This document shows positions 16,630 through 25,494 of a DNA stretch of 64,000 bases, piece after piece. Made by a program: the position numbers and the translations under genes. Every line of letters begins with the position of its first letter. Position 1 is the stretch's first letter. The stretch is from Pseudomonadota bacterium (GTDB taxonomy: Bacteria > Pseudomonadota > Alphaproteobacteria > Rhizobiales > Xanthobacteraceae), in the NCBI GenBank assembly GCA_023387735.1, contig JAEWHP010000019.1:1-64000 (forward strand), read 5' to 3'. The notes beneath the pieces are model-generated. The model worked only from the letters and a program-made list of their open reading frames with translations. It did not search any database and was not told the DNA's origin.

Positions 16630-18081
16630 CTAGATCGGATAGTGCTGCGGCCCGGTCTCGATCGTGATCCAGCGCAGTTCGGTGAATTCGGCGATGCCGG
16701 CCTTGCCGCCGAAGCGGCCGTAGCCTGATGCCTTGACGCCGCCGAACGGCATCTGCGCCTCGTCGTGCACCGTGGGACCGTTGACGTGGCAGATCCCGGA
16801 ATCGATGCGTTTGGCAATTTCGAAGGCACGGGCGATGTCGCGACCGAACACCGCCGCCGACAGCCCATACTCGGTGTCGTTGGCGACGCGCACCGCTTCG
16901 TCGGCGCCGTTGACGCGCACGACGCAGACCACAGGCCCGAACGACTCCTCGGCATAGATCCGCATCGACGAGTTGACGCCGTCGATCACGGTCGCCGACA
17001 TCAGCGTGCCCTCGCTGCGTCCGCCCGCGACCACCTTGGCGCCCTTGCTGACGGCATCGTTGATCAGGGTCTGGATGCGCGCCGCGGCATCGGCGCCGAT
17101 CAGCGATCCCAATGGCGCGTTGCCCTTGCGGGGGTCGCCGGCGACCAGCGAGCCGGCTTTCGCCGCGAGTTTCGTCACGAAGGCGTCGGCGACCTTTTCA
17201 TCGACGACGAGGCGCTCGGTCGACATGCAGATCTGGCCCTGGTTCATGAAGGCGCCGAAGGCGGCTGCAGCCACCGCCGCGTCGATGTCGGCGTCGTCGA
17301 GCACGATCATGGGCGCCTTGCCGCCGAGTTCGAGCAGCGCCGGCTTGAGGTACTTTGCCGCCACCTGTGCGATGATGCGCCCGACGCGGGTCGAGCCGGT
17401 GAAATTGACCCGGCGCACCGCGGGATGGCCGATCAGCATTTCGATCAGCGCAGGCGCATCTTCCGGCGCGTTGGTGATGACGTTGAGGACGCCGGGCGGC
17501 AGCCCCGCGTCGCGCAGGCATTCCGCAATCAGCCGATGGGTGCCCGGACAGATCTCGGAGGCCTTCAGCACGACCGTGTTGCCGCAGGCCAGCGGCAGGG
17601 CGATGGCGCGCACGCCGAGAATGACCGGCGCGTTCCATGGCGCCATGCTCAGCACCACGCCGGCAGGCTGGCGCACCGCCATCGCGATGCAGCCCGGCTT
17701 GTCCGAGGGGATCACTTCGCCCGAGATCTGCGTGGTCATCGCCGCCGCCTCGCGCAGCATGCCGGCGGCGAGGTGGACATTGAATCCCGCCCAGCCGGCG
17801 GTCGCGCCGGTCTCGGCCGCCATCAGTTCGATGAATTGCGGCGTTTTCGATGCCAGCAGGTCCGCAGCCTTCAGCAGGATCGCGCGCCGGGCGTTCGGGC
17901 CGGTGGCGGACCATGCCGGGAAGGCGGCTGCCGCGGTATCGGCCGCGCGCCGGGCGTCGGCGATCTGGGCTGCGGCGGCGCGGCTTGCCACATCGCCCGT
18001 GATCGGGTTCAGCCGGTCGAACGTGGCGCCGTTCGCGGCCGGGACATCCTTGCTTTCGAGCAGAAGCGAGATTTCGTGCAT
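16630..18081 (-). CDS. NAD(P)-dependent aldehyde dehydrogenase (salicylaldehyde/vanillin dehydrogenase type)
   Basis: A 483-aa enzyme that should oxidise an aldehyde to its acid. ALDH motifs are in order: MAPWNAPVIL, GNTVVLKASE, FTGSTRVGR (nucleotide-binding loop), LLELGGKAPMIVLDDAD (general-base Glu), NQGQICMSTER (nucleophilic Cys), and EESFGPVVCV. The C-terminus CHVNGPTVHDEAQMPFGG followed by SGYGRFGGKAGIAEFTELRW strongly recalls NahF-type salicylaldehyde and vanillin dehydrogenases. The ATG at 18081 follows AAGGAG. It begins 24 bases after livF and is very likely in the same operon as the upstream ABC transporter, suggesting the importer brings in an aromatic compound or precursor. Confidence 0.9.
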   Translation of the reverse strand: MHEISLLLESKDVPAANGATFDRLNPITGDVASRAAAAQIADARRAADTAAAAFPAWSATGPNARRAILLKAADLLASKTPQFIELMAAETGATAGWAGFNVHLAAGMLREAAAMTTQISGEVIPSDKPGCIAMAVRQPAGVVLSMAPWNAPVILGVRAIALPLACGNTVVLKASEICPGTHRLIAECLRDAGLPPGVLNVITNAPEDAPALIEMLIGHPAVRRVNFTGSTRVGRIIAQVAAKYLKPALLELGGKAPMIVLDDADIDAAVAAAAFGAFMNQGQICMSTERLVVDEKVADAFVTKLAAKAGSLVAGDPRKGNAPLGSLIGADAAARIQTLINDAVSKGAKVVAGGRSEGTLMSATVIDGVNSSMRIYAEESFGPVVCVVRVNGADEAVRVANDTEYGLSAAVFGRDIARAFEIAKRIDSGICHVNGPTVHDEAQMPFGGVKASGYGRFGGKAGIAEFTELRWITIETGPQHYPI

Positions 18082-18105
18082 GGCGTTCTCCTTCGAACCG
18101 TGTCG

Positions 18106-18840
18106 TTACGATGGCGTGATGGCGGGTGAGGGCGCGCCGCCGAGATAGGCGCGCTGGACCGCCGGATCGGCCTTGAGGTGCTCCGATGTGCCGTGGCCGA
18201 CGATGACGCCGTTTTCGAGCACGTAGCCGCGGTCGGCGATCCGCAAGCTCTCCTGCGCATTCTGCTCCACCAGCAGCAGCCCGACTCCGGCCTCGCGCAC
18301 CCGGCGCAAGGTCGCGAACAATTCCTGCACCATGGCGGGCGAGAGCCCGAGCGACGGCTCGTCGAGCAGCAGGATGTCCGGATTGGACATCAGCGCGCGG
18401 CCGATCGCCAGCATCTGCTGCTCGCCGCCGCTCATGGTGCGCGCGATCTGGCCGGCGCGTTCGCGGAGCCGCGGGAACAGGCCGAGCACCTGCTCGCGCC
18501 GTGCCGCCTCGCCCGCGCGCGCGCGCCTCGGATTGGCGCCGAGCAGGAGATTTTCCCTCACCGTCAGGTCGCCGAAGATGCCGCGGCCCTCGGGCACCAG
18601 CGCCAGCCCGCATTCGACGATCTCGTGCGCGGCCAGCGCCGAGATATCGCGGTCGCCGAGCATCACCCGCTTGCCCGGCAACGTGCGGGCGACCCCGGCG
18701 ATGGCTTTCAGCAGCGAGGTCTTGCCGGCGCCGTTGGCGCCGAGGATCGTCACGATCTCGCCGCGGTCGACACGGAGCGCGACGCCGTCGAGTGCCCGAT
18801 GCAGGCCATAGGCCAGGCTGAGATCGTCGACCTCAAGCAT
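18106..18840 (-). CDS. livF: Branched-chain-amino-acid-type ABC transporter ATPase LivF
   Basis: A 244-aa nucleotide-binding subunit. Start ATG 18840 (MLEVDDLSLAYG) overlaps the livG end by eight bases, so the longer frame is rejected. Walker A is GANGAGKTS, the ABC signature is MSGGEQQMLAIGRALMSNPD, and Walker B is ILLLDEPSLGLSP, followed by the switch His region LLLVEQNAQ. Pairing with LivG and the LivH/LivM permeases defines a HAAT-family importer at the inner membrane. Substrates of this family go beyond branched-chain amino acids and include aromatic acids and amides. Confidence 0.95.
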   Translation of the reverse strand: MLEVDDLSLAYGLHRALDGVALRVDRGEIVTILGANGAGKTSLLKAIAGVARTLPGKRVMLGDRDISALAAHEIVECGLALVPEGRGIFGDLTVRENLLLGANPRRARAGEAARREQVLGLFPRLRERAGQIARTMSGGEQQMLAIGRALMSNPDILLLDEPSLGLSPAMVQELFATLRRVREAGVGLLLVEQNAQESLRIADRGYVLENGVIVGHGTSEHLKADPAVQRAYLGGAPSPAITPS

Positions 18841-19582
18841 CGGCGGCCACTCCACCCAGATAGGCCTTGACCACGGCCGCATCGTTGAGAACGTCGTCGG
18901 TCGCGCCCTCGGCGATCTTGCGGCCGCTGCTCATCACGACGCAGCGGTCGCACAGCGCGCGCACCGCGTTCATGACATGCTCGACCAGCACGATGGTGAT
19001 CCCGTCGGCCTTCAGCGACCGGATCAGTTCGATGCCGATCATCAGTTCCGATGGATTGAGCCCCGCGAGCCATTCGTCCAGCAGCAGCAGGCGCGGTTTC
19101 GCCGCGAGCGCACGCGCGAGTTCGAGCCGCTTGCGGTCGATATAGGTGAGGTCGGCCGCCGGCCGCCGGTCCTGTCCGCCAAGGCCGACGCGTTCGAGCA
19201 GCAGGTCGATCCGCGCCTCTGCCTCGGCGGCAGACACATGTGGCTTCTGGAACGCGAGCCCCGCCCTGATGTTCTCGCGGCAGTCCATGCCGTCGAGCAC
19301 GCGGACGAGCTGGAACGTCCGCGCCAGTCCGAGGCGCGCGATCTTGTACGCAGCAAGACCCGCAATGTCGCGGCCCATCAGGCGGATGGTGCCGGCATCG
19401 GGACGCAGCACGCCCGACATCAGGTTGAGCGCCGTCGTCTTGCCCGAGCCGTTGGGCCCGAGCAGGCCCATGATCTCGCCCTGTCCGACGTCAAAGCCGA
19501 GATCGTTGACGGCGACCAGGCCGCCGAAGGCGCGCCGCAGGCCTGCGACCTGAAGAACGGGCGCGTGGGTTTGAGCGCTCAT
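18833..19582 (-). CDS. livG: Branched-chain-amino-acid-type ABC transporter ATPase LivG
   Basis: A 249-aa ATPase. ATG 19582 (MSAQTHAPVLQVAGLRRAFGG) overlaps the livM stop by four bases. Walker A is GPNGSGKTT, the Q-loop region includes LARTFQLVRVLDGM, and Walker B is LLLLDEWLAGL. In place of the usual LSGG signature it reads ADLTYIDRKRLELARALAAKPR. LivG proteins often have a degenerate signature here (SYGxQR type), and TYIDRKR is a further departure. The DEW in Walker B (usually DEP) is also unusual for this family. Switch region: TIVLVEHVMNAV. Confidence 0.94.
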   Translation of the reverse strand: MSAQTHAPVLQVAGLRRAFGGLVAVNDLGFDVGQGEIMGLLGPNGSGKTTALNLMSGVLRPDAGTIRLMGRDIAGLAAYKIARLGLARTFQLVRVLDGMDCRENIRAGLAFQKPHVSAAEAEARIDLLLERVGLGGQDRRPAADLTYIDRKRLELARALAAKPRLLLLDEWLAGLNPSELMIGIELIRSLKADGITIVLVEHVMNAVRALCDRCVVMSSGRKIAEGATDDVLNDAAVVKAYLGGVAADA

Positions 19583-20523
19583 GCGGCCACCCGCTTGGCA
19601 GCTTCGCCGCGCAACCTCGCAGGCAGCTTTTCGAACAGGCCGGCGACGCCCCGCGGCAGCATGTACACGATCAGCAGGAAGATGCAGCCAAGGATGATCG
19701 TGAACGTGTTCGGAAACCGCGCGCTCAAGAGTTCGAACAGCAGCGTCAGCGGCACGGCGCCGAGCACCGGTCCCCACAGCCGGTGCGCGCCGCCGAGCAA
19801 CGCCATGATCAGCACCTGGAACGAGATCATCGAGTTGAACGCGATCGACGGCTCGATATAGGTCCAGCGCGGCGCCATGATCGCGCCGACCAGCGTCATG
19901 ATGGTGGCGCTGATCGCAAACAGCGCGACCTTGGCGAAGGTGGTGTTGATCCCGCAATGTTTTGCCACCGTCTCGTCTTCGCCGATCACGCGCAAGGCAA
20001 AGCCGAGGCGGGAGCGCGCGATCAGCCAGCCCAGCAGGAATACCGCGACGGTGAGCAGCAGCAACTGCCAGTAGATGTCGCTCTGGGTGATGTCGACGAA
20101 GACATAGCGGCCGAGCACGCGCGACTTGTTGACCTCGAACCAGACCACGAGCTGGCGGATCAGCTCGGTCAGGCCGAACGTGAAGATGACGAAATAGACG
20201 CCGCTCAGCCGCAGCGTCGAGAGGCCGACGATGCCTGCCAGCACCGCGCCGAGGCCCGCCGCGATCAGCAGCACCATCGGCCACGGCAAGACTTCGCCGA
20301 GCACGGCCACCGTGTAGGCGCCGACGCCGAAAAACGCCGTCGTCGCCAGCGAGACGTAGCGGGTGGGTCCGGAGAACATGCCCCAGGCGGTCGCCAGCAC
20401 GGTGTATTGCAGCAGGCTGATGGCCAGCGCGAGGTAGTAGGGGTTGCCGAGGCGCGGCACGAAGGTGAGCAGCGCAAGGGCTGCGAGCGCCAGCGCGCCG
20501 AGGATGGCAGTTCTCGCGCTCAT
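19579..20523 (-). CDS. livM: Branched-chain-amino-acid-type ABC transporter permease LivM
   Basis: A 314-aa polytopic permease with about 8-9 hydrophobic helices (ILGALALAALALLTFVP, YYLALAISLLQYTVLATAWGMF and others). It has the family signature region LRVIGEDETVAKHCGINTTFAKVALFAISATIMTLVGAIMA and the coupling-helix-like ALLGGAHRLWGPVLGA. Start ATG overlaps the livH stop and its stop overlaps livG. It pairs with LivH to form the membrane channel. Confidence 0.95.
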   Translation of the reverse strand: MSARTAILGALALAALALLTFVPRLGNPYYLALAISLLQYTVLATAWGMFSGPTRYVSLATTAFFGVGAYTVAVLGEVLPWPMVLLIAAGLGAVLAGIVGLSTLRLSGVYFVIFTFGLTELIRQLVVWFEVNKSRVLGRYVFVDITQSDIYWQLLLLTVAVFLLGWLIARSRLGFALRVIGEDETVAKHCGINTTFAKVALFAISATIMTLVGAIMAPRWTYIEPSIAFNSMISFQVLIMALLGGAHRLWGPVLGAVPLTLLFELLSARFPNTFTIILGCIFLLIVYMLPRGVAGLFEKLPARLRGEAAKRVAA

Positions 20524-21389
20524 CGTGTCGCCCTGCCAAACAGGCCGGCGGGCTTGACCAGCAGCACGGCGAGGAACAGCGCGAAGTTGACGGCGAGCGT
20601 GAGACCAGGATCGACATAGGAAGCAACCAGCGCCTCGCTCAGACCAAGCGCCAGCCCCGCGACCAGGCAGCCCAGCATGTTGCCGACGCCGCCCATCACA
20701 ACCACGATCAAGGCCTTCATCGTGAACACGACGCCGGACGATGCGCTGAAGGTGAGGAAGGTGCTGACCAGCACGCCGGCCGCGGCCACCAGCGCGCCGC
20801 CGAGCGCAAACGTCAGCGCGGAAGCCTGCGGCACGTTGATGGCGACGAGCTGCGCCGCGAACGGATCGACGGCGACGGCACGGATCGCCGTGCCGGCGCG
20901 GGTCCGCGTCAGCGCCAGATAGAGCGCCAGCCCGAGCACGATGGTGATGCCGAGCGCGGCGAGGCGGTTGGCCGCCACGGTCTCGCCGACGAACTGCACC
21001 GGGAAGGCGAGAAACGAGTAGCTGTAATAGGCGCCGCCGAACATCGCGAGCATCGAGCCTTGAATCACGAAGGTGAGCCCGAAGGTTGCCAGGATGCTGT
21101 CGACCTCCAGCGCGTCGCGGTTGGGCGCGCGGCGCACCAGCGGCGTCAGCAGGATCTTGTAGATCGCAAAATTCAGGACGAAGGCAAGGGGGACGACCAG
21201 CGCGAGGCCAACGAACGGACTGATCGCCCAGCCGGTGAACAGCCAGTGCGAGGCAAAGGCGGCTGCGATCAGGAATTCGCCGTAGGAGAGGTTCATGATG
21301 CGCGCAACGCCGTACTGGAGCGTGAGCCCCATGGCGATGAGCGCATACATGCCGCCCAGCATCAGGCCGGTCAGAATGGCGTTCGTCAT
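20520..21389 (-). CDS. livH: Branched-chain-amino-acid-type ABC transporter permease LivH
   Basis: A 289-aa permease. ATG 21389 (MTNAILTGLMLGGMYALIAMGLTLQYGVARIMNLSYGEF) fits the LivH N-terminus exactly; 25 extra upstream residues in frame are not typical. Helices continue through FVGLALVVPLAFVLNFAIYKILL and LALGLSEALVASYVDPGLTLAVNFALFLAVLLVKPAGLFG. The EAA-like loop is GTAIRAVAVDPFAAQLVAINVPQASALTFALGGALVAAAG. It follows the substrate-binding protein gene by 28 bases. Confidence 0.95.
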   Translation of the reverse strand: MTNAILTGLMLGGMYALIAMGLTLQYGVARIMNLSYGEFLIAAAFASHWLFTGWAISPFVGLALVVPLAFVLNFAIYKILLTPLVRRAPNRDALEVDSILATFGLTFVIQGSMLAMFGGAYYSYSFLAFPVQFVGETVAANRLAALGITIVLGLALYLALTRTRAGTAIRAVAVDPFAAQLVAINVPQASALTFALGGALVAAAGVLVSTFLTFSASSGVVFTMKALIVVVMGGVGNMLGCLVAGLALGLSEALVASYVDPGLTLAVNFALFLAVLLVKPAGLFGRATR

Positions 21390-21417
21390 GGCTGGACCGG
21401 CCGCGTTTGCTGTGAAG

Positions 21418-22644
21418 TTACGGGGCCACCCACGCCGGCTTCGGAACGATCGCAGTGCGTGCACCCTCGTTCTTCGCCGGTGCGATGCCGTAGAACTCGC
21501 CGTCCTGCCACTGGCCGACCCACCAGAAGCGCGTCGGCATGTTGTTCTCGAGCTTGACCTTGCCGATCACGGTATCGAACGAACCGGTCTGCAGGTCCTT
21601 GATGACGGCGGCGCGGTCGATCTTCCCGACGCGCTCGATCGCCTGCTGCAGCATCTGCAGGCTGGCGTAGGTCACCGCGCTGGCCCAGCGATCGGGCTCG
21701 GCGCCGTTGGCGGCGGAAGCCTTGTGGCGGGCGAGGTAGTCCTTGATCGCCGGGCTGTCGCCGCTCCAGCCGCCGATGCCCATCACGCCTTCGGTGTTCT
21801 TGGCGAACTTCGCGCGATAGAGCGGGAAAGCCGTACCGACGCCGGTGTAGAACACTTTCGGATTGAAGCTCGCAATGCGCGCCTGCTCGGTCAGCGCCAG
21901 CGTATCCGGCGGATAGCTGAAGGCGATGAAGACGTCAGGGTTGAGCGCCTTGATCTCGTTGACGATCGGCGCGAGATCCTGCGTGCCGATCGGATAGCTC
22001 TTGTCGTAGGCGAGCTTGAATTTCGCATTGGTGAGCGCCGGCCGCGCCGCGCTCGACAGGTCGATGCCGAAACCGTCGGCGATGCTGACCATCGCGACCG
22101 TGTCGCCGATCTTCTTTTCATCGCGCAGCTTGGTGAGCAGTTCGACCAGCGACTTCGCGGCATCGGCGCTGGTGCCGAGCATCCAGAAACTGTTGGGCCA
22201 GCGTTTTGCGAGTTCCGGCGCGCGGTCGGTGACGGCCGTTGCCGCGAGGTGCGGATAGCCTTCGCGGTTGAGCGTCGGCCCGACCGCGAGGTTGAGGCCG
22301 GTGCCCCACGGCGGCAGGATGAAATCGACCTTGTCCTGGTTGATCAGCCGCTCCAGCGCGCGCACGGCCTCCTCGGCGTTGGAGCGGTCGTCGTATTGCA
22401 CGACCTCGATCGGCACGCGCTTGTCGCCGAGCTTGATGCCGCCGGCGGCGTTCACTTCCTTCACCCACAATTCGTAGTTGGGGATCGTGGTCACGGCCGC
22501 GCCCCCGGTGTTCGGGCCGGTGCGCGAGATCGCATAGCCGATCTTGATCGAGCTTTGCGCTTCGGCAACGGCGGAAAGGCCGAGGGTGGCGGCGCAGGTG
22601 GCGGCTACCAGCAGCGCGGCGCGCCGCGTCAGAAATGTCGTCAT
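21418..22644 (-). CDS. ABC transporter periplasmic substrate-binding protein (HAAT/LivK type)
   Basis: A 408-aa type I binding protein and the first gene of the liv-type operon. The signal peptide is MTTFLTRRAALLVAATCAATLGLSAVAEAQ with a twin-Arg-like TRRA but no full Tat motif. The mature part starts SSIKIGYAISRTGPNTGGAAVTTIPNYELWVKEVNAAGGI, typical of Peripla_BP_6. Ligand residues cannot be read with certainty. Aromatic residues near PPWGTGLN and SYPPDT and the downstream aromatic-type aldehyde dehydrogenase point to a non-amino-acid ligand (inference). The promoter lies in the 169-bp divergent gap shared with the AraC gene. Confidence 0.92.
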   Translation of the reverse strand: MTTFLTRRAALLVAATCAATLGLSAVAEAQSSIKIGYAISRTGPNTGGAAVTTIPNYELWVKEVNAAGGIKLGDKRVPIEVVQYDDRSNAEEAVRALERLINQDKVDFILPPWGTGLNLAVGPTLNREGYPHLAATAVTDRAPELAKRWPNSFWMLGTSADAAKSLVELLTKLRDEKKIGDTVAMVSIADGFGIDLSSAARPALTNAKFKLAYDKSYPIGTQDLAPIVNEIKALNPDVFIAFSYPPDTLALTEQARIASFNPKVFYTGVGTAFPLYRAKFAKNTEGVMGIGGWSGDSPAIKDYLARHKASAANGAEPDRWASAVTYASLQMLQQAIERVGKIDRAAVIKDLQTGSFDTVIGKVKLENNMPTRFWWVGQWQDGEFYGIAPAKNEGARTAIVPKPAWVAP

Positions 22645-22813
22645 GTTTTCCTCCCGGATGTGCTTGGACCGGCGCCATTGGCTGGCGCTCGTGATTGCCT
22701 GACGTTAGGGGAGGTCACGGGAGGCTTGGAATTGGACGTAACCGGGGAAGTATTGTACTTTTCTGGCAACCGGGCCTGTTCGCAGGCGGCGGATTGTCTC
22801 AGGAGGCGGCGGG

Positions 22814-23722
22814 ATGGCGGCGTCGATCGCGTTGAATGGACTGCCGGTCGGCGTCGCGCTCGCGGTCCGCGCCGAGCCGTTTTCGGCCGCTCTGGCCTCG
22901 CGGTCCTGGTCGATCCGCCAGAAGGCCGGGCGTCGGGCGCACCTGTTGCTGCTCCTGTCCGACCGCGGCCGGGCGTCCTGGCAGGGGACCGAAATTGTGC
23001 TCGCAGCGCCGACGCTGCTCTGGCTGCCGGGCAACGTCGATGCCACGATCGAAGTGAGCGCCGGCGCGCAGGGCTTCCTGCTGTCGACGGACGACGACTT
23101 CCTGATCAAGATCGTCGCCGGCAATGCCGAGGCGCTGCATCTGCGCCGCACCACCGAGCGTGTGGCGCTGATCGATGGCGAGGCGCTCGCGCCGCATCTC
23201 GATGCCGTCTCTCACGCCTGCCGCGCCGTCGCGGCGGAACTGCGCAGCCCCGGCTACGGTGGCGCGACGCTGATCTCCTCGCATCTGCTGCTGCTGTGCT
23301 TGCAACTCTGGCGGCTCAGCGCCTCCCACGACGAGCGAGACGAGATGGCCGCGCGCGGCGGTCCGGCGCTGGTCGGCAATTTCCTGCAGATGGTCGAACT
23401 GCATTACCGCGACGGCTGGCCGGTGGCGCGCTATGCGGATGCGCTCGGCGTCACCTCCGACAAGCTGCACGCGCACTGCCAGCGCGAGAAGAACTGCGGC
23501 CCGCGCGCCATCATCCACGAGCGCCTGCTCCGCGAAGCCTGCACCCGCCTGCAGCAGCTCGATCTTCCCGTCGAGCAGATCGGCTACGGCCTCGGTTTTC
23601 GCGACCCGGCGTACTTCAACCGATTTTTCCGCAAGTATAGGGGGGCGTCGCCGGGGAATTATCGGCGGCAGGTTCGGCTGGAGCACGCGCGGAGCGGGCC
23701 GTCGTATGCGGCGTGGCCGTGA
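22814..23722 (+). CDS. AraC-family regulator divergent from the liv-type/ALDH operon
   Basis: A 302-aa regulator starting at ATG 22814 with GGAGG-like bases just upstream. The N-terminal cupin-like sensor (SWSIRQKAGRRAHLLLLLSDRGRASWQGTEIVLAAPTLLWLPGNVDATIEVSAGAQGFLL) is followed by a linker. The C-terminal HTH domain contains GWPVARYADALGVTSDKLHAHCQREKNCGPRAIIHERLLREACTRLQQLDLPVEQIGYGLGFRDPAYFNRFFRKYRGASPGNYR. Divergent placement suggests it regulates the transporter/aldehyde dehydrogenase operon and senses its substrate. The 3' 60% of this gene is duplicated at 26273-26818. Confidence 0.9.
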   Translation: MAASIALNGLPVGVALAVRAEPFSAALASRSWSIRQKAGRRAHLLLLLSDRGRASWQGTEIVLAAPTLLWLPGNVDATIEVSAGAQGFLLSTDDDFLIKIVAGNAEALHLRRTTERVALIDGEALAPHLDAVSHACRAVAAELRSPGYGGATLISSHLLLLCLQLWRLSASHDERDEMAARGGPALVGNFLQMVELHYRDGWPVARYADALGVTSDKLHAHCQREKNCGPRAIIHERLLREACTRLQQLDLPVEQIGYGLGFRDPAYFNRFFRKYRGASPGNYRRQVRLEHARSGPSYAAWP

Positions 23723-23752
23723 GCGCCGGCCGCGCGCGGTTTCATCAGGCCA
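23207..23752 (+). repeat. Direct repeat, copy A (3' part of AraC gene plus downstream bases)
   Basis: From GTCTCTCACGCCTGCCG to just past the AraC stop this segment is nearly identical, with scattered single differences, to 26273-26818. Both copies share orientation. Here it is part of the intact gene, so this is the donor copy. Confidence 0.9.
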
Positions 23753-23968
23753 ATGCGGCGTCAGACGACCGTGAACTCCGCTTTGGGACGATTGTCTGAA
23801 GAGGGAGTAGCTCAGTGGTTTGCCAGCAAATGACCCCGAGCAGACATTGGCTCGTAGCCATCTCTTCACAGGTCAAGCCGCATCTCGCCCCTTCAGGAGC
23901 CATTCTGATTGTTGACGGTGGCGCGCTCCCCAGCCCACACTGGTCGACAGGTGGCATTGGCGGCCCGC

Positions 23969-24211
23969 ATGTCAGACCTTACGGACGTCACCCGGAAGCT
24001 CTTAGCTGTCTTCGCGGCAGACGTGGAAGGCTATAGCCGCCTCATGGGCGCCGATGAAGTCGGCACGATGAAGGGGCTCAGCGAGCGCCGCGCGATCCTC
24101 GATAGGTTTCCGAGTGACCGAGCGTCGGATCTACGGAAGCGTTACCCGTACAGAGAACAGGATTGCAGGAAGCTTGAGGAAGCGTTTCGGATGGGCGGAA
24201 TGCCGGAGTGA
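23969..24211 (+). pseudogene. Remnant of a class III adenylate/guanylate cyclase gene (internal deletion)
   Basis: The 80-residue reading frame begins like the common rhizobial cyclase-TPR proteins (MSDLTDVTRKLLAVFAADVEGYSRLMGADEVGTMKGLSERRAILDR). It then jumps, after about 45 residues, to a sequence resembling the extreme C-terminus of the same family (LRKRYPYREQDCRKLEEAFRMGGMPE). Nearly the whole catalytic domain and the TPR region are missing, so no cyclase activity is expected. The identification of both ends is by recognised pattern. The segment belongs to a 2.5-kb stretch of gene debris. Confidence 0.65.
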
Positions 24212-24620
24212 GCCGCCCTGATGTCTGCTTGTGGCCCCCCAAGCCGACACTTGCAGGACCCCGACGGGGGCTATGCCTCCGCTACGGTCGGCCGTTAGCA
24301 TGCCAGCGGGTCGAGACCGTCGCAAGCCAACTTGATGATTAGGTCTCGATACTCCTCAGCGGCGCCTGAGGCGATTCGTCTGCGCGCTTTATTTGGCGAG
24401 TTGCGCGTTATCAACCGCTCGCCGGCCACGAAGGCAGACATCGCACTACCGCCAAGTCAGTTTCTCACCCAAGGCGGCCTTGAGCGAGATCAGATATGAA
24501 CCGTGCGGAAATCAGCTGTCTGCCGAAAATCGGTCCGAGCGGAATGCCGACCCTCTTTCAAATCGCTGACGCGGGTGCAACAATATCTCGTTTTTCACCA
24601 CTTTCGCGCAGGAGGGGTTC
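24212..24620. other. Intergenic stretch without a recognisable gene
   Basis: About 400 bases with no supported ORF on either strand. It contains a short hairpin CCTCAG-N6-CTGAGG and an AGGAGGGG ribosome site at its right end for the hydrolase gene. Nothing else was recognised. It lies in the region of rearranged remnants. Confidence 0.5.
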
Positions 24621-25424
24621 ATGACAATTTCGAATGTAACTCGCCGCAGAATGATCGGTGGTATAGCGGTTGGAGTAAGCGTGGCGGCGGCAATCTCCTC
24701 GGGCCGCTTTGTAAGCGGTGCGAGTGCTCAATCCGCGAGAAAGACTTTCGTTCTGGTTCCGGGTGCCTTCTCCGGTGGATGGTGTTGGCGTCGCGTTTCA
24801 GACAGGCTGGAGAAGCAAGGTCACAAGGTCTACTCGCTTACGCTAACTGGCTTGGCGGATCGCTCGCATCTCTTGAGCAAGGACATTAATCTCGACACGC
24901 ACATAGCCGATATCGTCAATCTGGCGGAGTGGGAGGATCTCAACGACATTTGCCTCGTAGCATGGTCCTACGGGGGTTATCCGGCTTCAGGCGCGCTCGA
25001 ACGAATCGGAAATCGGGTTTCGTCTATCGTATGGGTTGATGCGTTGAAGCCTTCGGATGGTCAGTCATTTCGTGACGAAGTGCCGTTCAAGGTGGAAGAG
25101 GGCGCGATCAGCTTTCCTGCTCCAAAGGCGGTCCGCCCGGATGCGTATCAAGATCCCAGGGACGCTGCCTGGTTTCTATCGAAGGCAACCCCGCAGCCGC
25201 TCGGCACGTGGCAGCAACCGGTGAAACTCTCAGGCGCTCGCGAAAAGGTCGCGAAGAAGACCTACATCCGTTTACCCAAATTTCCGATGGCTGCATTGGA
25301 CAAGGCCCAGGCAGAATGCAAGGCAGACAGTTCTTGGACGGTGATGGAAAATACGTCGTCCGGCCATCCTGTCATGATCAACGAGCCGGATTGGCTCACT
25401 GGTGTATTGCTGCAGGCCAGCTGA
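24621..25424 (+). CDS. Alpha/beta hydrolase with Tat-type signal peptide
   Basis: A 267-aa exported hydrolase. Start ATG 24621 follows AGGAGGGG. The N-terminus TRRRMIGGIAVGVSVAAAISSGRFVSGASAQ has a twin-arginine motif. The fold begins FVLVPGAFSGGWCWRRVSDRLEKQGHKVYSLTLTGLADRSHLL, as in EstC/hydroxynitrile-lyase-like members of the family. The nucleophile is the Ser of VAWSYGGYP, and the first elbow Gly is replaced by Ala. The catalytic His is in SGHPVMINEPDWLTGVLL. Substrate unknown. Lower GC than its neighbours and the surrounding debris suggest an acquired gene. Confidence 0.85.
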   Translation: MTISNVTRRRMIGGIAVGVSVAAAISSGRFVSGASAQSARKTFVLVPGAFSGGWCWRRVSDRLEKQGHKVYSLTLTGLADRSHLLSKDINLDTHIADIVNLAEWEDLNDICLVAWSYGGYPASGALERIGNRVSSIVWVDALKPSDGQSFRDEVPFKVEEGAISFPAPKAVRPDAYQDPRDAAWFLSKATPQPLGTWQQPVKLSGAREKVAKKTYIRLPKFPMAALDKAQAECKADSSWTVMENTSSGHPVMINEPDWLTGVLLQAS

Positions 25425-25494
25425 CATCCTCACCGAGTGAGTTTCGCTTGCGTTGCGGTGTGAGCGCGGGCCTATTTGGTCCGCGCCCTACTTT

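Noticed and set aside
22645..22813. AraC binding sites in the liv/AraC divergent gap
   Set aside because: Only weak partial repeats (GACGTTAGGGGA / GACGTAACCGGGGA) were found, not enough to call operators.
21295..23640. 781-codon + strand ORF across the SBP gene and into the AraC gene
   Set aside because: It is antisense to the SBP and out of frame with the AraC gene; no domain is recognisable.
23800..23880. GGGAGTAGCTCAGTGG, looking like the 5' end of a tRNA
   Set aside because: No anticodon arm, T-arm or matching acceptor strand follows, so it does not fold as a tRNA.
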